Source: Candidatus Moranbacteria bacterium RIFCSPHIGHO2_02_FULL_40_12b (lineage in GTDB: Bacteria > Patescibacteriota > Minisyncoccia > Moranbacterales > 2-12-FULL-40-10). Taken from it: 7,022 nt of DNA. The stretch lies in contig MFRX01000029.1 of NCBI GenBank assembly GCA_001784725.1, positions 9,197-16,218 of the forward strand. Reading direction: 5' to 3'. The first letter of the stretch is position 1; each line of letters starts with the position of its first letter. A model generated the notes under the pieces. That model made no database searches. It saw only the letters and a list, made by a program, of their open reading frames with translations, and had not been told where the DNA came from. This document shows positions 6,216 through 7,022 of the stretch, piece by piece. The translations under genes were made by a program, and so were the position numbers.

Positions 6216-7022
6216 TAATCAATTTATTAAAAATATTTCTAAACATTTTAGAAATCATATCCCACGAATAATTATCCAGGATAAGCCGGCTGGCCTCCTG
6301 GACAACTTGATTCCGGACATTGGAATTACCAATTATATAATGCATTTTCCCGGCAATCGCCTCCGGATCATCAACCGGGACGATAAAACCAGTGCGCCCA
6401 TCGTGCAAAAAATCAGCAATGCCGCCGACTAGCGTGCCAATCACCGGAATGCCGGCGGCCATCGCTTCTAAAAACGAATTGCCGAGGCCTTCCGAACGCG
6501 AAGGCCTAATAAAAATATCGGCAATTCTAAAATAAATCGGCAGATCATGCTGGGCAATATGGCCTAAAAAAATAACATTAACATCAACTCCTAATCGCCG
6601 CGCCTGCCGCTCCAGCGCGGCTCTTTCCGGCCCAGCGCCAATAATAAGGCATCGGACATTAGGCCTTTTTTCTTTGAAACGGGCGATGGCGGCTATCAGG
6701 ATATCGACGCCGTTTTTAGCCACTAAACGGGAAGTGGTGATCACAACGTATTCATCTTTAATGCCAAGATTTTCCCGAACGGACTTAATTTCCGCCGCCG
6801 AATACTGGGTGCGGAAAAGATTGATGTCAACGCCATTAGGAATAACTTCAATCGGGCAACTAACTCCGATTTTTTTAATATGGTCGCGCAAATAAAAACT
6901 GATGGCCTGAATATAATCGGCATTCCGGAGAATGCGCTTCCAAAAAAATCCGACCAAACCCAATTTCCCGAAACGAAGATGGCGCTCCGAATCTCCTTCC
7001 TGAATGGTTACTAACAACGGAA
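6208..7022 (-). CDS. GT4 family glycosyltransferase (5' end beyond window)
   Basis: The frame is open to the right edge, so the N-terminus is missing. The visible 271 or so residues start at PLLVTIQEGDSERHLRFGKL, which normally sits around residue 100 of a GT4 enzyme. A TTG at 7017 is in frame but is internal and should not be taken as the start. ADYIQAISFYLRDHI and IEVIPNGVD (NGVD at 6837-6826) mark the end of the acceptor domain and the linker. The donor domain has TTSRLVAKNG, IIGAGPERAALE and the signature SEGLGNSFLEAMAAGIPVIG. The E-x7-E pair is at 6492-6490 and 6468-6466. GG-IADFLHDGRTGFIVP is the typical following segment. Motifs are fully conserved, so the enzyme should be active. GC is the highest in the window, about 47% by hand count over 6241-7020. 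The TAA stop lies 6-8 bases inside the start of the next gene. Sugar specificity cannot be assigned. Confidence 0.92.
   Translation of the reverse strand, partial: PLLVTIQEGDSERHLRFGKLGLVGFFWKRILRNADYIQAISFYLRDHIKKIGVSCPIEVIPNGVDINLFRTQYSAAEIKSVRENLGIKDEYVVITTSRLVAKNGVDILIAAIARFKEKRPNVRCLIIGAGPERAALERQARRLGVDVNVIFLGHIAQHDLPIYFRIADIFIRPSRSEGLGNSFLEAMAAGIPVIGTLVGGIADFLHDGRTGFIVPVDDPEAIAGKMHYIIGNSNVRNQVVQEASRLILDNYSWDMISKMFRNIFNKLIND

Noticed and set aside
6319..6340. Weak resemblance to TAATTGG units in the right-edge GT4 gene
   Set aside because: At most two imperfect units match and the period is not sustained.
6055..6432. 125-codon open frame on the + strand across a gene junction
   Set aside because: It is antisense to conserved GT4 motifs on both sides; its length is explained by the codon pattern of the minus-strand genes.
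1..7022. Alternative genetic code with TGA as glycine
   Set aside because: No gene contains an internal TGA, and TGA ends two genes exactly at ATGA junctions.
1..7022. Promoters, terminators, riboswitches, tRNA, CRISPR or insertion sequences
   Set aside because: The longest non-coding stretch is 7 bases, and no cloverleaf, spaced repeats, transposase or inverted-repeat ends were seen.

Overview
The window is one densely packed, single-strand run of seven glycosyltransferase genes, all read on the minus strand from high to low coordinates. The first gene is cut by the right edge of the window and the last by the left edge. No gap between genes exceeds 7 bases, and four of the six junctions overlap. 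I see no RNA gene, mobile element, CRISPR array, promoter or terminator. The block reads as the interior of a longer operon for a surface glycan or glycoprotein.

The organism is most likely a member of the Candidate Phyla Radiation (Patescibacteria, Parcubacteria-like). This is an inference from three things: AT-rich genes with junctions of a few bases, several GT4 proteins of a style I associate with that group (starts with SIGSERNLF, FPPDIGGPALYAK or the LVTIQEGDSERH block), and in-gene heptanucleotide arrays that encode strings such as SNVKCRMSNV and LLITNYQL. TGA acts as a stop at two junctions and every tryptophan is TGG, so the TGA-to-glycine code of Gracilibacteria is unlikely. No 16S rRNA or ribosomal protein gene is present to fix the taxonomy.

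Layout in transcription order: GT4 enzyme without its N-terminus (7022 to 6208); GT4 enzyme with an unusual E-x7-Q signature (6215 to 5097); GT4 enzyme carrying three 28-base heptamer arrays (5100 to 3949); GT-C membrane glycosyltransferase of the PMT/ArnT type (3942 to 2251); GT2 enzyme of the polyprenyl-phosphate mannose/glucose synthase type (2254 to 1514); GT4 enzyme (1506 to 343); N-terminal domain of a further GT4 enzyme (358 to 1).

A likely division of labour is that the five GT4 enzymes add sugars from nucleotide donors at the cytoplasmic face, one linkage each. The GT2 enzyme would charge a polyprenyl phosphate with a sugar, and the adjacent GT-C enzyme would use that lipid donor outside the membrane. 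The GT2 and GT-C genes share an ATGA stop/start overlap, which supports that pairing. No priming transferase, flippase, polymerase or ligase lies in the window, so the product is unknown. The most unusual signal is the set of three period-7 arrays inside one glycosyltransferase gene. I found no clear evidence of an entirely new system.
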